64,000 nt of DNA from Paenibacillus doosanensis (GCF_025060755.1 NZ_JANYUY010000008.1:1-64000), one strand, 5' to 3'. Shown: positions 25,628 through 33,563, numbered from the stretch's first letter. Numbers and translations are program-made. Notes: generated from the letters alone by a model not told the origin.

Positions 25628-25903
25628 TTATTCGTCGTCATCGTCATCGTCGAACCGCGCGTCGCGGCTTGCTTCCGCCTTGCTGGCCAAATAAGCTTCC
25701 GTATCCCGGTCACGCTGCCGCGACTTCTCCTTCAGCCGCTCGATCGCGGGCATGATGAGGATGTCGATTTCCTTTTGCACAGTATAGACCAGATCGTACC
25801 GCGTCTGAGATTCGAGATAATGCCCTACGTCCATCAAAGCGTTGTAACGATCCAGCTCGTCGCGCGTCAGCAGTCCGCGTACTTGCACGCTGCAGTGACG
25901 CAT
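25628..25903 (-). CDS. Small protein of unknown function, acidic tail
   Basis: A 91-residue soluble protein. It is mostly helical and charged, with a heptad-like stretch around VYTVQKEIDILIMPAIERLKEKSRQRDRDTEAYL (a coiled coil is possible) and a C-terminal run of Asp/Glu (DDDDDDE). It begins three bases after the NADH dehydrogenase stop codon and is clearly in the same transcript. I do not recognise a family. A role as an accessory to the dehydrogenase is possible only from context. Confidence 0.7.
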   Translation of the reverse strand: MRHCSVQVRGLLTRDELDRYNALMDVGHYLESQTRYDLVYTVQKEIDILIMPAIERLKEKSRQRDRDTEAYLASKAEASRDARFDDDDDDE

Positions 25904-25906
25904 AGA

Positions 25907-27097
25907 TTAAAACCGGCCTTTCTTAAGTACGAGCGGAATCCCGCCGATAATATATAAGTAGCGCATATCGACGAGCTTTTTCATCACCGCGGCGGTTCCG
26001 CCCTTCAACTTGCGGGAACCGACGATGCCGATCGCTTCGCCGCGGCCGAGAGAAGCCACGGTGCCTTTGCTTTGATAGACGAAGCTCTTAAGCTGCTCGC
26101 CTCGGATCGAAGCGACCAGATTGTGCGCGCACACATCGGCCTGCTGCATCGAAATTTGCGCCGTAGGCGGGTATGGACGCCCTTCGGGGCTCATTACGAT
26201 CGAACAGTCGCCCAGCACGTAGATGTTCTCGTGGCCCGGCGCCCGCAAATAGTCGTCGACCTTGATGCGTCCGCGCATCGTCTCGAAACCGGCGTCGTCA
26301 AGCATATGATTGCCGCGGATGCCCCCGGTCCACACGACCGTAGCGGCTTTGATTTCTTCTCCTGTAGCGAGCGATACGCCTTCCGGCGTACATTCTTTGA
26401 TCGCTGTCGCGATTTTGAACGTTACTCCCTTATTTTCAAGCACTTTCATCGCGTATTCGACAAGCTCCGGATCAAAGCCCGGCAGCGCCGTCGGCGCCGC
26501 TTCGATATTATATATTTTGACAATGGAAGGATCGACGTCATGCTCCTTGCACAGCTGCGGAATCCGGTCGGCCAGCTCGCCGACGAATTCGATGCCCGTA
26601 AATCCGGCCCCGCCGACGACGAATGTCAAATAATCGGTGCGCGACGGCTCGCGTTTGAACTTCGCAAATTGATATTCGATATGCTCGCGAATGAAGCGGA
26701 CGCTGTTAATGCTGCGGATGCTGAGCGCATGCTCTTTCAGTCCCGGGATGCCGAACGTCTCCGGCTCTCCGCCTAGTCCGACGACCAGATAATCGTAGGA
26801 AAGCGTCCCTTCTTCCAGAATAACCTTCTTCTCGTGAGGCCGAATCTGCACGACAGTCGATTTTACGAAATCGATCTTGAATTCGTCGATCAGCTTCAAA
26901 ATATTTACCCGTGCGTTCTCCGGATTATCCGTTCCTGCCGCCGGCATGTGCAGATGGGTCGTAATGTAGTGGTAGTCATGTTTGTTAACAAGCGTTACGT
27001 CCGCTTCGTTATAATTCAATTCTTTTTGCAAACGAATAGCCGTTACGATGCCGCCGTATCCTGCTCCCAAAATGACTATTCTTGGTATTCGACTCAT
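25907..27097 (-). CDS. yumB: Type II NADH dehydrogenase (NDH-2)
   Basis: A 396-residue FAD-dependent NADH:menaquinone oxidoreductase on the inner face of the membrane; it does not pump protons. The first Rossmann fold is IVILGAGYGGIVTAIRLQ and the second, for NADH, is FVVGGAGFTGIEFVGEL (near 165). VYVLGDCSIV and the AQISMQQADVCAHN quinone-site-like segment are typical of NDH-2, and the C-terminal amphipathic part ends KKLVDMRYLYIIGG. Its place near yuiB and yutJ suggests orthology to B. subtilis YumB. A Rex-like operator lies 59 bases upstream, so it is probably derepressed at high NADH/NAD+. Confidence 0.92.
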   Translation of the reverse strand: MSRIPRIVILGAGYGGIVTAIRLQKELNYNEADVTLVNKHDYHYITTHLHMPAAGTDNPENARVNILKLIDEFKIDFVKSTVVQIRPHEKKVILEEGTLSYDYLVVGLGGEPETFGIPGLKEHALSIRSINSVRFIREHIEYQFAKFKREPSRTDYLTFVVGGAGFTGIEFVGELADRIPQLCKEHDVDPSIVKIYNIEAAPTALPGFDPELVEYAMKVLENKGVTFKIATAIKECTPEGVSLATGEEIKAATVVWTGGIRGNHMLDDAGFETMRGRIKVDDYLRAPGHENIYVLGDCSIVMSPEGRPYPPTAQISMQQADVCAHNLVASIRGEQLKSFVYQSKGTVASLGRGEAIGIVGSRKLKGGTAAVMKKLVDMRYLYIIGGIPLVLKKGRF

Positions 27098-27601
27098 GGT
27101 TTAATCCCTTCCATCACGTTATTTTCTGTCTTATTGTATGATTTCACAAAACCGATTGTGAAAAATTACACAAACCGAGCCGGAATGTATTATTCTGAGA
27201 TCGTTTAGGCTGGAAATAAGCAATATATCATCGTTTGTGTATCTTGAAATAGATCGGTTTTAAACAGTTCTCATGACATGATATAATGTATGAAGCCAAA
27301 TAGCAAGCTTTATTTTCGAACAAAAAGAGCGAAACAAACCCAGGCGGCACAAGGTACGGCGGGAATTCTCCGGTTTACTGACAATTGGTCGCAGACAGCC
27401 TTGGATGAGGATTTCTCGCTAGCGCTTATGTCATTTGAAGGGCTGAACCAATCCCCCAAAAGTGACGTGATGCTCTGAAGCTTATTCCGTCCGCATCCAG
27501 CTTCAGCTGGATCGGTTAGACATTACTTTCGGGGGAGCACCCGGATTTCCACAGGATATGGCTGCACATAAATTTCCTAAACAAAAAAAAAAGGAGGCAG
27601 G
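27098..27601. other. Intergenic region between yumB and sda
   Basis: It contains the Rex-like site, a TATAAT at 27281-27286 pointing right, and a perfect hairpin ATCCAGCT/AGCTGGAT at 27495-27512. A 62-codon frame at 27290-27478 begins right at the expected transcription start and has no ribosome binding site, so I do not call a gene. A small RNA is possible. Confidence 0.4.
27142..27173. promoter_or_regulatory. Rex-like operator upstream of the NADH dehydrogenase
   Basis: TTGTGAAAAATTACACAA (27156-27173) matches the Gram-positive Rex consensus TTGTGAA-N4-TTCACAA at all but one base. An additional half-site TTTCACAA at 27142-27149 makes a second, overlapping inverted pair with TTGTGAAA. Rex binding here would repress NDH-2 when NAD+ is high, as known for Bacillus ndh. 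Confidence 0.7.
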
Positions 27602-27613
27602 TCAACTGACCTG
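27583..27613 (-). terminator. Terminator of sda
   Basis: On the minus strand CAGGTCA, loop GT, TGACCTG, then CCTCC and ten T. The sda stop codon lies within the hairpin. Confidence 0.7.
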
Positions 27614-27754
27614 TACCTCTCCGTTATAGTATTCCAAATTAATTTTACGGCGTCTAATCTCTGCCAGCAGCAATTCGAGAAATTCTTCTTCCAGTTTCAA
27701 GTTCAGCGCTTTGAAGTACGAATCGATTAAAATTTCATTGCTCATCAATCTCAT
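27602..27754 (-). CDS. sda: Sporulation inhibitor Sda
   Basis: A 50-residue helical-hairpin antikinase. It matches Sda of Bacillus throughout: MSNEILIDSYFKALNLKLEE then EFLELLLAEIRRRKI, with the conserved LSDELLIESYFKA-like first helix. In B. subtilis Sda binds the dimerisation domain of the sporulation kinases KinA/KinB and blocks Spo0A phosphorylation when replication is starting or perturbed. AAGGTG lies about 7 bases before the ATG at 27754; the Met three codons later is an alternative. Two DnaA boxes lie upstream, as in B. subtilis, where DnaA activates sda. Confidence 0.93.
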   Translation of the reverse strand: MRLMSNEILIDSYFKALNLKLEEEFLELLLAEIRRRKINLEYYNGEVQVS

Positions 27755-27822
27755 ACAATCACCTTACTTCGTTAATGTAAAATTATATTACCACGCCCCC
27801 ATAATTAGAACAAGTGTTCCGT

Positions 27823-27831
27823 TATCCACAA
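27823..27831. promoter_or_regulatory. DnaA box TTATCCACA upstream of sda
   Basis: A perfect consensus DnaA box 69 bases upstream of the sda start. In B. subtilis DnaA binding upstream of sda ties its expression to replication initiation. Confidence 0.75.
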
Positions 27832-27911
27832 GCTTTTGTGTATATCCTGTTAGCACATTGTTAATAAGTGTAAAATAAGGGGTAAACATGGGCTGTATAA
27901 TGTGGACAGAT

Positions 27912-27920
27912 TTATACACA
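27912..27920. promoter_or_regulatory. Second DnaA box TTATACACA upstream of sda
   Basis: Matches the relaxed DnaA consensus TTATNCACA, in the same orientation as the perfect box 89 bases nearer to sda. Confidence 0.6.
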
Positions 27921-27954
27921 AGCTATCTCCCGTTTTTTCGATAAAAATATATGA

Positions 27955-28002
27955 TCATAAAATAAATACGGCAGCCTCTCCTTTATCGGATAGACTGCCG
28001 TG
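27955..28002 (-). terminator. Probable terminator of the Cys-rich protein gene
   Basis: On the minus strand ACGGCAG and CTGCCGT are separated by 20 bases and followed by ATTTATTTTAT. It lies about 140 bases past the gene at 28143-28433. Confidence 0.5.
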
Positions 28003-28142
28003 CCTAATATTGACGTAAAAGTGAGACGAAATACGACGGCTGCCCCGAAACGATATCCAGGGGCAACAGGGAATCTTCTACATTCCCGCTTCCGTTAGCT
28101 CGCTTTCCTTGTACACCGGTCTTCCCGGCCGCCGCTTCGGTA

Positions 28143-28433
28143 TTAGGCGGTCTCCGACTCCGCAGCATCGGCGGGCGGACTGATTCTCAGCTTGCGCTTC
28201 TGCATCGATTTAAACTCCAATTGCGGTTCATACACGATATGAGGATCGCTGACATCCCGCGAGTCATTCCAGTAGCACTGCACGCTCTTCCCCGGTTCGG
28301 CGCCCCGGAACATTTTGCAGCCCTGACAATACGTCTTCAACTGGGCGTCATCCAGCGAAACCACCTTGTTGCGCAAGCAGCAGTACACATTCCCCGCCGC
28401 GTTCGCATAATTCATATGATCAACAAATGCCAT
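28143..28433 (-). CDS. Small cysteine-rich protein, unknown function
   Basis: A 96-residue soluble protein with five Cys: C18-C19 (VYCCLRNK), C36-x-x-C39 (TYCQGCKMF) and C53 (VQCYW). The CC ... CxxC ... C spacing suggests a zinc or iron-sulfur site or a redox centre. The C-terminus is low in structure (PPADAAESETA). I do not recognise the family. It lies between sda and erpA but is separated from both by long gaps and its own terminator, so it is monocistronic. GGGATGATG lies just before the start; a DUF from paenibacilli is likely. Confidence 0.7.
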   Translation of the reverse strand: MAFVDHMNYANAAGNVYCCLRNKVVSLDDAQLKTYCQGCKMFRGAEPGKSVQCYWNDSRDVSDPHIVYEPQLEFKSMQKRKLRISPPADAAESETA

Positions 28434-28896
28434 ATTGCATCATCCCTATTCACGTTGGATTTTCTCATAGTTTTCTAAGAGTACTATGCATTATATAAGA
28501 AAGCTTTTAAAAAGACGCTCGAAATTTGCAGCCGCTCCAAAAAATTTTCCGCCTATCTTCCGCTCGATTTCTGTAGGTTCTTATCGTCTTATGGCTGCTT
28601 GGCGCAGCGAAAGCTTGAACGAATAAGAAATAACCTCCCAAAACCGAGAGAAGCGTCAGCTTTGAAAGGTTATACCCTACTTTATCTCACTTTTAACCCG
28701 AAGGCAATTGTCAAATGTATTCCAAGCTAGGAAATGCCCTCCTTAATGTCACCGCCATCACAGTAATCCTTTAGCATACGTTCCCTGCATAAAACAAAAA
28801 CCTCCTCACCGGTTTGATGCGATATCAACCGTTAAGGAGGCTTGATTAACAATCTATAAGCGTGCAAATTAGGTGCTCAAACGCCGATACTCCACG
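28434..28896. other. Intergenic region upstream of the Cys-rich gene
   Basis: It holds the promoter side of the Cys-rich gene, an inverted pair ATAACCT/AGGTTAT (about 28629-28673) with a long loop, and the erpA terminator at 28792-28840. No gene is visible. Confidence 0.5.
28792..28840 (-). terminator. Terminator of erpA
   Basis: On the minus strand a long stem CCTCCTTAACGGTTGAT / ATCAAACCGGTGAGGAGG with small mismatches is followed by TTTTTGTTTT. Confidence 0.85.
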
Positions 28897-29268
28897 TTAC
28901 GCTTCGACTTTATCGTCGCATTTCTCAGGCGCGCCCTCTTCGTCCTTCACTTTGAAGGAAGAACCGCAGCCGCAGGAAGCAACCGCGTTGGGATTATCGA
29001 TGGTAAAGCCCCCGCCCATGCCGGCGTCTTTGTAGTCGATTTCGACTCCATACAAATATTTGGCCGAATCCGCGTCGACGACGACCTTCAAGCCGTTCAT
29101 TTCGAAGGTTTTGTCGTCCTCCGCTTCCTTATCGTCGAAGCCCATGCCGTAGGAGAACCCGCTGCAGCCGCCCTCTTTGACGCCGAGGCGCAGGAACAAT
29201 CCAGGAGTTCCTTCGTTCTCCAGCAATTCTTTAATTTTATCGCTTGCCGATTCGCTGATTTTAATCAT
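28897..29268 (-). CDS. erpA: A-type iron-sulfur cluster carrier (ErpA/IscA family)
   Basis: A 123-residue HesB/IscA-type protein that accepts and delivers Fe-S clusters; B. subtilis YutM is the likely ortholog. The three ligand cysteines are C35 (GGCSGFSYG) and C99 and C101 (ASCGCGSSF). The C-terminal extension (KVKDEEGAPEKCDDKVEA) adds a fourth Cys and is longer than in most family members. Monocistronic with a strong terminator. Likely clients nearby include SdhB and the radical SAM enzyme MqnE. Confidence 0.93.
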   Translation of the reverse strand: MIKISESASDKIKELLENEGTPGLFLRLGVKEGGCSGFSYGMGFDDKEAEDDKTFEMNGLKVVVDADSAKYLYGVEIDYKDAGMGGGFTIDNPNAVASCGCGSSFKVKDEEGAPEKCDDKVEA

Positions 29269-29769
29269 CGTATTATCCTCCCTTACGGAATATATAGTCA
29301 GCGCCCTCCCTCATGCGGAAGGCCATGAAAGACGCACTCGCCTTGCCAAGAAACATGCCCCGAAAGCTCATAAAGCTTCTACCTCTACAGTATACTCCTA
29401 TTAAGGTTTCACCTCAAGGACTTCTATCCCTTCCGCGCGTCAATTTGACGGCCCGAAGAAGCCTTGACTCCATTTTGTCCAACTGTGTATTGCCCCGCCT
29501 TCATATGAGGTTTATAATAGATAATATTGTTTCGTATCTTCCTGCTATAAACATCCAATTTCGCCCGGTTGTTTGACGGCTGGCGAATGCGCATGTGCAA
29601 CCTTTCACAACCTAGAATCGGCTGTTGACCTTAGTCATGTCCACGAAGCATTTCAGGGCATTTTTTTCGCTTGCGCCCATGAAGCGCTGCATTATTCGGA
29701 AACGCTGGTTTCATGCGTGCCAGACACGTATTTTTTCCTATATTATATCGATTATACGGAGGTGGCTTT
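29269..29769. other. Divergent region between erpA and mqnE
   Basis: It contains a good rightward promoter at 29490-29518 and a leader of about 245 bases before mqnE. I see no known riboswitch or gene in the leader. The left half (29269-29480) holds the erpA promoter, which I cannot pinpoint. Confidence 0.45.
29490..29518 (+). promoter_or_regulatory. SigA-type promoter of mqnE
   Basis: -35 TTGCCC (29490-29495), a 17-base spacer and -10 TATAAT (29513-29518). It leaves a leader of about 245 bases. Confidence 0.6.
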
Positions 29770-30870
29770 ATGAGCATCGTAATCACCAATCCCGATCAGC
29801 GGATGGCCGAAATTGCAGAAAAAGTAAAGCATGGAGAAAGATTATCCCTGGAAGACGGGGTATTCCTCTACCAATCGGAGGATTTGCTAACCATTGGTCA
29901 ATTAGCTAATGAAGTGAACCTGCGGAAAAACGGTAAAAAGGTGTATTTCATCGACAATATGAGCCTTTATTTTACCAATGTGTGCGAGGCCCACTGTGCG
30001 TTCTGTCATTTCCGCCGCGACGAAGGCGAGGAAGGAGCCTATACGTTAAGCCCGGAAGAGATGTTCGAATTTATCGACGCTCATATCCAGCCCGGCTTGC
30101 GCGAATTCCATATCGCCCAGGGCCATAATCCGCATGTGCCGTTCGAATATTATGTCGATTCGATCCGCAAGCTGAAGGAGCGTTATCCTCATGTGACGAT
30201 CAAAGCGCATACCGCGGCGGAGATCGAGTTTTATTCGCGCATCAGTGGGTTAAGCTATAAAGAGGTTCTGCAAACGCTGATGGACGCCGGACTGGAGACG
30301 CTGACGGGCGGGGGCGCGGAAATATTGTCCGAGCGTTACCGCAAAAAAATGGGCGTCGGCAAAGCGACTACCGACCAATGGCTCCAGGTTCAGCGGGACG
30401 CTCACTCCCTCGGCCTCAAGACGCATGCCACGATGCTGTACGGCTCGATCGAAACGCTGGAGGAACGCATTCAGCATATGATCCTGCTGCGGGAGCTGCA
30501 GGACGAAACGAACGGCTTTATGGTGTTTATTCCGAACTCCGTGCAGCCTGCCAGCGTCAACGCCGGCATCAAGCGCCGCGTATCGGCCTTCGACAATCTT
30601 AAAACGCTCGCGATCAGCCGTCTGATGGTCGATAATATTCAGCATATTAAAGCCTACTTCATTAATCTGGGAACCCAGCTGACGCAAATCGCTCTCACCT
30701 TCGGAGCCTCCGACGTCCACGGAACGATTGTGAAGGAACGCATCAGCCATGCCGCCGGCGCTCTGTCCCCGGACAGCATGACGCGCGACGAGCTGGTCTG
30801 GCTTGTGAAGGGAGCCGGGCGCATTCCGGTTGAGCGCGATACATTCTATAACGAAATCAAAGTATACTGA
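29770..30870 (+). CDS. mqnE: Aminofutalosine synthase MqnE
   Basis: A 366-residue radical SAM enzyme. It joins 3-[(1-carboxyvinyl)oxy]benzoate to the SAM-derived adenosyl radical, giving aminofutalosine in the futalosine route to menaquinone. The cluster ligands C72, C76 and C79 (CEAHCAFC) have the CxxxCxxC spacing. GGGAEIL, HATMLYG and the C-terminal AGRIPVERDTFYN match the MqnE/MqnC/CofH group; the last segment favours MqnE. GGAGG lies 7 bases before the ATG. It is followed by yutJ 49 bases later. B. subtilis uses the men pathway instead. Confidence 0.9.
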   Translation: MSIVITNPDQRMAEIAEKVKHGERLSLEDGVFLYQSEDLLTIGQLANEVNLRKNGKKVYFIDNMSLYFTNVCEAHCAFCHFRRDEGEEGAYTLSPEEMFEFIDAHIQPGLREFHIAQGHNPHVPFEYYVDSIRKLKERYPHVTIKAHTAAEIEFYSRISGLSYKEVLQTLMDAGLETLTGGGAEILSERYRKKMGVGKATTDQWLQVQRDAHSLGLKTHATMLYGSIETLEERIQHMILLRELQDETNGFMVFIPNSVQPASVNAGIKRRVSAFDNLKTLAISRLMVDNIQHIKAYFINLGTQLTQIALTFGASDVHGTIVKERISHAAGALSPDSMTRDELVWLVKGAGRIPVERDTFYNEIKVY

Positions 30871-30919
30871 TTCCACTTGCCTGCCATGGTGTGCGCATAA
30901 CAGAAAGGGTTAATGACTG

Positions 30920-31981
30920 ATGAAGAAAATGGTTATTTTGGGCGGAGGGTACGGCGGACTTACCGTCGCTACCGAGCTGCTGGAAAAAGATTTGCCGTCG
31001 GATACGGTGCTTGTGCTGATCGACCGCATGCCTTATCAAGGGCTGAAAACCGAATATTACGCTCTGGCTGCCGGCACGATATCCGACCAGGACATCCGCG
31101 TCCAATTCCCTGTCGATCCCAGGCTCATCCTGAAATACGGCGAAGTGACGGGCGTCGATCTGGAGCAGAAGCTGATTTTGTTCGAAAACGACGAACCGCT
31201 CTCGTACGATTGGCTCGTTATCGGACTCGGCTGCGTCGATAAATATCATAACATCGAGGGAGCCCAGCAGTTTTCTCAAAGCATTCAGACGATGTCCTCG
31301 ACGCGCAAAACGTATCAAGCGGTCAACGATATCGCCCCTTACGGGCAAGTCACGATCGTCGGCGGCGGTTTGAGCGGCGTCGAGATGGCGGCGGAGCTGC
31401 GGGAGAGCCGCGCGGATTTGAATATCCGCATTCTGGACCGCGGGGGCAGCGTATTGTCCGCGTTCCCGGAAAAACTGCAAAGATTCGTGCGGGATTGGAT
31501 GATGGAGCATGATATCGAAATGCGGTCGCATGTTGGTCTTACCCGTCTCGAAGGGGGCATTTTGCATAATCAGCAGGAGCTCATTTATACGGACGTAACC
31601 ATCTGGACAGCCGGCATTCAACCTAGCCCGATCGTGCAAAAACTACAGCTGCCCAAAGATAGCCAGGGGCGGATTATTATTAACGAATACCATCAGATCC
31701 ACGATTACCCCGAGGTGTACGTGATCGGCGACTGTGCGTCGCTGCCGCTCTCTCCGAGCGCTCAGGCGGCGCAAGGCCAGGGAAAACAAATCGCGGACGT
31801 GCTTCGCGCCGTATGGAGAAACGAAACCCCTCGGCTCGGCAAAATCAAGCTCAAAGGGGTTCTCGGATCGCTCGGCAAAAAATCCGGCTTTGCTCTGCTC
31901 GGCAAACGCCCGATGACCGGCATCGTGCCAAGAGCCATCAAGAGCGGCGTGCTGTGGAGATCGAAGCGGCATTTCGGATAA
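30920..31981 (+). CDS. yutJ: NADH dehydrogenase-like flavoprotein YutJ
   Basis: A 353-residue FAD-dependent pyridine nucleotide oxidoreductase of the NDH-2 superfamily, shorter than true NDH-2. The FAD fold is MVILGGGYGGLTVATEL, the second dinucleotide fold is VTIVGGGLSGVEMAAEL (near 144) and VYVIGDCASL closes the FAD site. It corresponds to B. subtilis YutJ, whose neighbours yuzB and yutI also lie next to it here. The electron acceptor is not established. It shares a transcript with mqnE, which suggests quinone-linked chemistry (inference). Confidence 0.88.
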   Translation: MKKMVILGGGYGGLTVATELLEKDLPSDTVLVLIDRMPYQGLKTEYYALAAGTISDQDIRVQFPVDPRLILKYGEVTGVDLEQKLILFENDEPLSYDWLVIGLGCVDKYHNIEGAQQFSQSIQTMSSTRKTYQAVNDIAPYGQVTIVGGGLSGVEMAAELRESRADLNIRILDRGGSVLSAFPEKLQRFVRDWMMEHDIEMRSHVGLTRLEGGILHNQQELIYTDVTIWTAGIQPSPIVQKLQLPKDSQGRIIINEYHQIHDYPEVYVIGDCASLPLSPSAQAAQGQGKQIADVLRAVWRNETPRLGKIKLKGVLGSLGKKSGFALLGKRPMTGIVPRAIKSGVLWRSKRHFG

Positions 31982-31992
31982 AGCCTTATGGC

Positions 31993-32244
31993 TCACTCAA
32001 AGAGATCGAACATCGCTTCGATCTCTTTAATTTTTTGCTCTACCTGCAGCTCCAGCTCTTCCGCGCTGGCCGCGGCGACGATCTCTCCGTTGACCAAAGC
32101 GAACGGAAACAGATAGCATTCTCCGCAGTTGCCAAGACAGCCGTATTCGATGACATCGTATTCGGGATTGTTCTCGAGCTTTTTCATGAGCTGATCCGTT
32201 CCGTGGTGCATATTATTCGTGCAAAATTCGATGATGGGTCTCAT
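31993..32244 (-). CDS. yuzB: YuzB family protein
   Basis: An 83-residue protein with Cys residues C8 (EFCTNN), C36, C40 and C43 (GCLGNCGEC), as in the Bacillales YuzB (DUF1450) family. The pattern suggests a thioredoxin-fold [2Fe-2S] or metal site; the function is not established. I start at the ATG of MRPIIEFC because AAGGCGG precedes it at a workable distance; a longer frame upstream would run into the yutI promoter. It is convergent with yutJ (11 bases) and divergent from yutI. Confidence 0.85.
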   Translation of the reverse strand: MRPIIEFCTNNMHHGTDQLMKKLENNPEYDVIEYGCLGNCGECYLFPFALVNGEIVAAASAEELELQVEQKIKEIEAMFDLFE

Positions 32245-32325
32245 GATTTCATCAACCGCCTTGTTAACCATTTTAATTTTGAACCCGATGTAATATAATA
32301 TAGAAATAGAAAGGAGTTGAACCAA

Positions 32326-32571
32326 ATGAGTGAAAATGCACAAAGCACCATGTACGATGAAGTGCTGGAAGTTTTAGATAAGCTGCGTCCGTTCTTGCAG
32401 CGCGACGGCGGCGACGTCGAACTGGTCGATGTTGAGGACGGCATCGTCAAGCTGAAGCTGATGGGTGCCTGCGGCAGCTGCCCGAGCTCGACGATTACGC
32501 TGAAAGCCGGTATTGAACGCGCTTTGCTCGAAGAGGTTGAAGGCGTTCAAGAGGTTGTCCAAGTATTCTAA
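32326..32571 (+). CDS. yutI: NifU-like iron-sulfur scaffold protein YutI
   Basis: An 81-residue protein equal to the C-terminal domain of NifU, with the CxxC ligand pair C49 and C52 in [10 protein letters not shown]. Such Nfu proteins carry [4Fe-4S] clusters to target enzymes. I start at the ATG at 32326, 7 bases after AAAGGAG. Divergent from yuzB and followed by a terminator. With erpA and yuzB it makes an Fe-S maturation neighbourhood. Confidence 0.94.
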   Translation: MSENAQSTMYDEVLEVLDKLRPFLQRDGGDVELVDVEDGIVKLKLMGACGSCPSSTITLKAGIERALLEEVEGVQEVVQVF

Positions 32572-32599
32572 TTCCATCTTTTTCGAAAGATGAACCGAA

Positions 32600-32634
32600 G
32601 GCCTGTGCGCGCTATGCGCCAGGTCTTTTTTTTC
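32600..32634 (+). terminator. Terminator of yutI
   Basis: GGCCTG-GCGC and GCGC-CAGGTC with one mismatch, then eight T. Confidence 0.8.
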
Positions 32635-32636
32635 GT

Positions 32637-33431
32637 TTAGTTCGCTCCCGGAGCGTGCGCCCCGACAATCGTGCGGATCGGGTCCAAACCGCCGGATACA
32701 TCCATCATGTTGCCGGTAATAAAATCGGAACGCTCCTCGCACAAAAAAGCGATCACCCTGGCAATATCTTCTCCAGCGCCAGGGCGGCCGCGCGGCGACT
32801 CTTGGTCAACCTCATGCTCCACTTCCGCAATCGTCTTCTCTTTATTGGCTCCGCGAATATCCCCGGGACAGATCATATTGACCGTAATGCCGTTCGCCGC
32901 TTCCTCCACCGCCAGCGTTTTGGTGAACGAAACGAGCCCGACCTTGGCGGCTGCGTATACGGCCCGGTGCGGCCAGCCTCTCGCCTCGGCGGCATGTCCG
33001 AAACCGAAATGGACAATTCTGCCCCAGCGGTTTCTTCTCATCAGCGGCAGCACCAGATGATCAAGCTGCATAACCCCGAGCAGGTTGCCGTTCACTAAAT
33101 ATTCGATCTCCCGCAGCTCATACTCCGCGAATAACCTGCGTTCCCTAATGAACGGACCCGCATTGTTAATTAATATATCGATGCCTCCCAGCTCTGAGAC
33201 GGCTTGTTCCACAAGCTCCTTCATTTGGCCGAAATCCGCCACGTCGCCGCGGATCGCCAAACAGCGAACTCCCTTGACCTCTATGTGCGCTTTAAGCTCT
33301 TGAGCTTCCCGATCGCTGTTGACATAATTAATGACAATGTCACAGCCGGCATCGGCCAGCGACAGCGCCGTCATTTTGCCCAGTCCTTTGGCGCTTCCCG
33401 TAATGAGTGCGACCTTCCGCTGTTTCTTCAT
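32637..33431 (-). CDS. SDR-family oxidoreductase lacking the usual catalytic Ser
   Basis: A 264-residue short-chain dehydrogenase/reductase of the FabG-like classical type. The cofactor motif TGSAKGLG is at 11-18 and NNAG at 89-92. The catalytic YxxxK is Y159/K163 in VYAAAK. The Ser normally about 13 residues before the Tyr is missing: the segment reads HFGFGHAAEARGW, with Gly/His there. This could mean altered chemistry or an enoyl-reductase-like role. The C-terminus FITGNMMDVSGGLDPIR is typical. Monocistronic; the substrate cannot be told. Confidence 0.88.
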   Translation of the reverse strand: MKKQRKVALITGSAKGLGKMTALSLADAGCDIVINYVNSDREAQELKAHIEVKGVRCLAIRGDVADFGQMKELVEQAVSELGGIDILINNAGPFIRERRLFAEYELREIEYLVNGNLLGVMQLDHLVLPLMRRNRWGRIVHFGFGHAAEARGWPHRAVYAAAKVGLVSFTKTLAVEEAANGITVNMICPGDIRGANKEKTIAEVEHEVDQESPRGRPGAGEDIARVIAFLCEERSDFITGNMMDVSGGLDPIRTIVGAHAPGAN

Positions 33432-33513
33432 TCCCGTGTCCGCCCTCCCCTAAATTTTCCCCACGCCAATGTATATGTTAGGTGAGCAATTGAATATGCC
33501 CGCGGCTCTGGCT

Positions 33514-33535
33514 CTTATGGACTGGTTGCCATAAG
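33514..33535. repeat. Inverted repeat upstream of the SDR gene
   Basis: CTTATGG and CCATAAG are perfect 7-bp inverted copies around 8 bases, without a T run on either side. It lies 83 bases upstream of the SDR start and could be an operator. Confidence 0.35.
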
Positions 33536-33563
33536 TATAAAATAACCGCGCGGCCTGTTCAAC

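Larger units (their letters stand above)
27755..28142. other. Intergenic region between sda and the Cys-rich protein gene
   Basis: It contains the two DnaA boxes of sda in an AT-rich setting (27780-27960) and a terminator for the upstream minus-strand gene at 27955-28002. The rest (28003-28142) shows no feature I can name. Confidence 0.5.

Noticed and set aside
27290-27478. 62-codon frame after a TATAAT box
   Set aside because: The ATG falls at the expected transcription start and lacks a ribosome binding site; kept only as a possible small RNA.
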